Shown piece by piece: positions 5,782 to 6,692 of a stretch of DNA of 6,692 nt; position 1 is the first letter of the stretch; each line of letters starts with the position of its first letter. The DNA is taken from the NCBI GenBank assembly GCA_017964745.1, contig JAGCRJ010000217.1, positions 1 to 6,692 on the forward strand, read 5' to 3'. The notes below the pieces were generated by a model. That model made no database searches, had not been told where the DNA came from, and worked only from the letters and a program-made list of their open reading frames with translations. A program made the translations under genes and the position numbers. This DNA comes from Lachnospiraceae bacterium (GTDB lineage: Bacteria; Bacillota; Clostridia; Lachnospirales; Lachnospiraceae).

Positions 5782-6692
5782 ATGGCTTACGATACTAACC
5801 AGTCCAAGGTAACACAGGAAGAATTTGAATACAGCCGCGAGATGATCGGAAAGCTGGCACAATACTTCGAAAATGTTGTCGTCGGACAAAAAGAACTCGA
5901 GACATCACTTCTTACGGCTATCCTTGCGGACGGCCACGTTCTGATCGAATCTGTTCCCGGACTTGCGAAGACCACCGCAGCCAAGGCTATCGCCGAAGCG
6001 GTTGACGGTAAGTTTTCCAGGATCCAGTGCACTCCGGACCTTCTTCCCGGAGATATCATAGGAACCCAGGTATATAACAGACAGACTTCACAGTTTGATA
6101 CCGTGCTCGGTCCCGTATTTGCCAACTTTGTTCTTCTCGATGAGGTCAACAGATCCTCTGCAAAGACCCAGTCCGCAATGCTCGAAGCCATGCAGGAGCA
6201 TCAGGTCACGATCGGAACCCAGACCTATCGTATGCCAGAGGATGTATTCATAGTCATCGCAACCCAGAACCCGATAGAGCAGGAGGGAACATATCCCCTT
6301 TCCGAAGCCCAGACGGACCGTTTCATGATCAAGGAAGTCATTTCCTACCCGATCGCAGCCGATGAGGTTGAGATACTTAACAGGATAGAGAATCATGCAT
6401 TCGAAAAGAGACCTGCCGTTATGAACATAAGTGATATCGACAGGCTTCAGGATATAACAGAAAAGGTTTACGCAGACGAGAGCATCAAGTGGTATATCTC
6501 CGCGATAGTTACCGCAACAAGAGGCCCCGCAAGACTTCTCGGCGAGAAGACCGCGGCTTACGTGAAGATGGGAGCGAGCCCCAGAGCATCCATCGCATTC
6601 CTTAAGACCGCCAAGGCAACAGCTCTCCTTAACGGAAGAACCTATGTCGTGCCCGATGATGTCAAGAGGATGGCAAGATCCGTACTCCGCCA
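5782..6692 (+). CDS. MoxR-type AAA+ ATPase, N-terminal 303 residues (truncated by window end)
   Basis: MoxR proteins are hexameric AAA+ ATPases that act as chaperone-like assembly or activation factors, often for cell-envelope or metal-insertion processes. The frame is open from ATG 5782 to the edge; AGGGA at 5771-5775 is 6 bases upstream. Residues 57-64 (SVPGLAKT) form Walker A with K63 and T64, FVLLDE (116-121) is Walker B with D120/E121, and ATQNPIEQEGTYPL (160-173) carries sensor 1 N163. TDRF holds the likely arginine finger R180, and GASPRAS (264-270) is sensor 2 with R268. Two departures from the usual MoxR pattern are visible: Ser57 replaces the first P-loop Gly (GVPGLAKT), and Thr178 replaces Leu in EAQLDRF. 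Most of the protein (normally about 310-330 residues) is present. MoxR genes usually precede a DUF58 gene and transglutaminase-like or von Willebrand-domain genes; the window ends before that can be seen. Confidence 0.95.
   Translation, partial: MAYDTNQSKVTQEEFEYSREMIGKLAQYFENVVVGQKELETSLLTAILADGHVLIESVPGLAKTTAAKAIAEAVDGKFSRIQCTPDLLPGDIIGTQVYNRQTSQFDTVLGPVFANFVLLDEVNRSSAKTQSAMLEAMQEHQVTIGTQTYRMPEDVFIVIATQNPIEQEGTYPLSEAQTDRFMIKEVISYPIAADEVEILNRIENHAFEKRPAVMNISDIDRLQDITEKVYADESIKWYISAIVTATRGPARLLGEKTAAYVKMGASPRASIAFLKTAKATALLNGRTYVVPDDVKRMARSVLR

Noticed and set aside
6088..6396. Open frames on the - strand opposite the MoxR gene
   Set aside because: Walker B, sensor 1 and the arginine finger of MoxR are encoded on the + strand across this stretch, so the - strand frames are by-products.

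Overview
The window reads as a chromosomal stretch from a Gram-positive clostridium, most likely a Lachnospiraceae-like gut or rumen Firmicute. This rests on moderate base composition, strong GGAGG-type ribosome binding sites, two TTG starts, heavy use of AGA/AGG arginine codons, and a long hybrid histidine kinase of the receiver-plus-Hpt kind common in that family. Genus and species cannot be named from the sequence. All supported genes are on the + strand.

Layout. Bases 1-96 hold the last 31 codons of a gene whose tail looks like the end of a DEDDh-type 3'-5' exonuclease. A close-packed run follows: a MIF-family tautomerase (128-472), a five-helix membrane protein (476-1048), a four-helix membrane protein starting at a TTG inside the previous stop (1045-1458), a 1016-residue hybrid sensor histidine kinase (1492-4542), an unrecognised soluble protein with a TTG start (4558-5205), and a GNAT acetyltransferase overlapping it by ATGA (5202-5636). 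Gaps are at most 33 bases, and the run ends in a clean intrinsic terminator (5655-5687). A new transcription unit begins with an extended -10 promoter candidate near 5724-5732 and a MoxR-type AAA+ ATPase (5782 to the window end, truncated).

How the genes may work together. The kinase senses through a Cache-like extracytoplasmic domain and carries its own receiver and Hpt, so it could run an internal His-Asp-His relay. The final response regulator is not in the window. The two small membrane proteins just upstream are translated in a coupled manner and could be accessory to the membrane or the kinase, but that is only inference from position. The MIF homologue and the acetyltransferase have no obvious biochemical link to the kinase. 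The MoxR ATPase belongs to a different transcript and usually precedes DUF58/transglutaminase-type genes, which would lie beyond the window.

No RNA genes, insertion sequences, CRISPR arrays or attachment sites were found. The most noteworthy points are the MIF-kinase gene run, the degenerate receiver inside the kinase, its extra helical C-terminal module, and the substituted first glycine in the MoxR P-loop. None amounts to proof of a new system.
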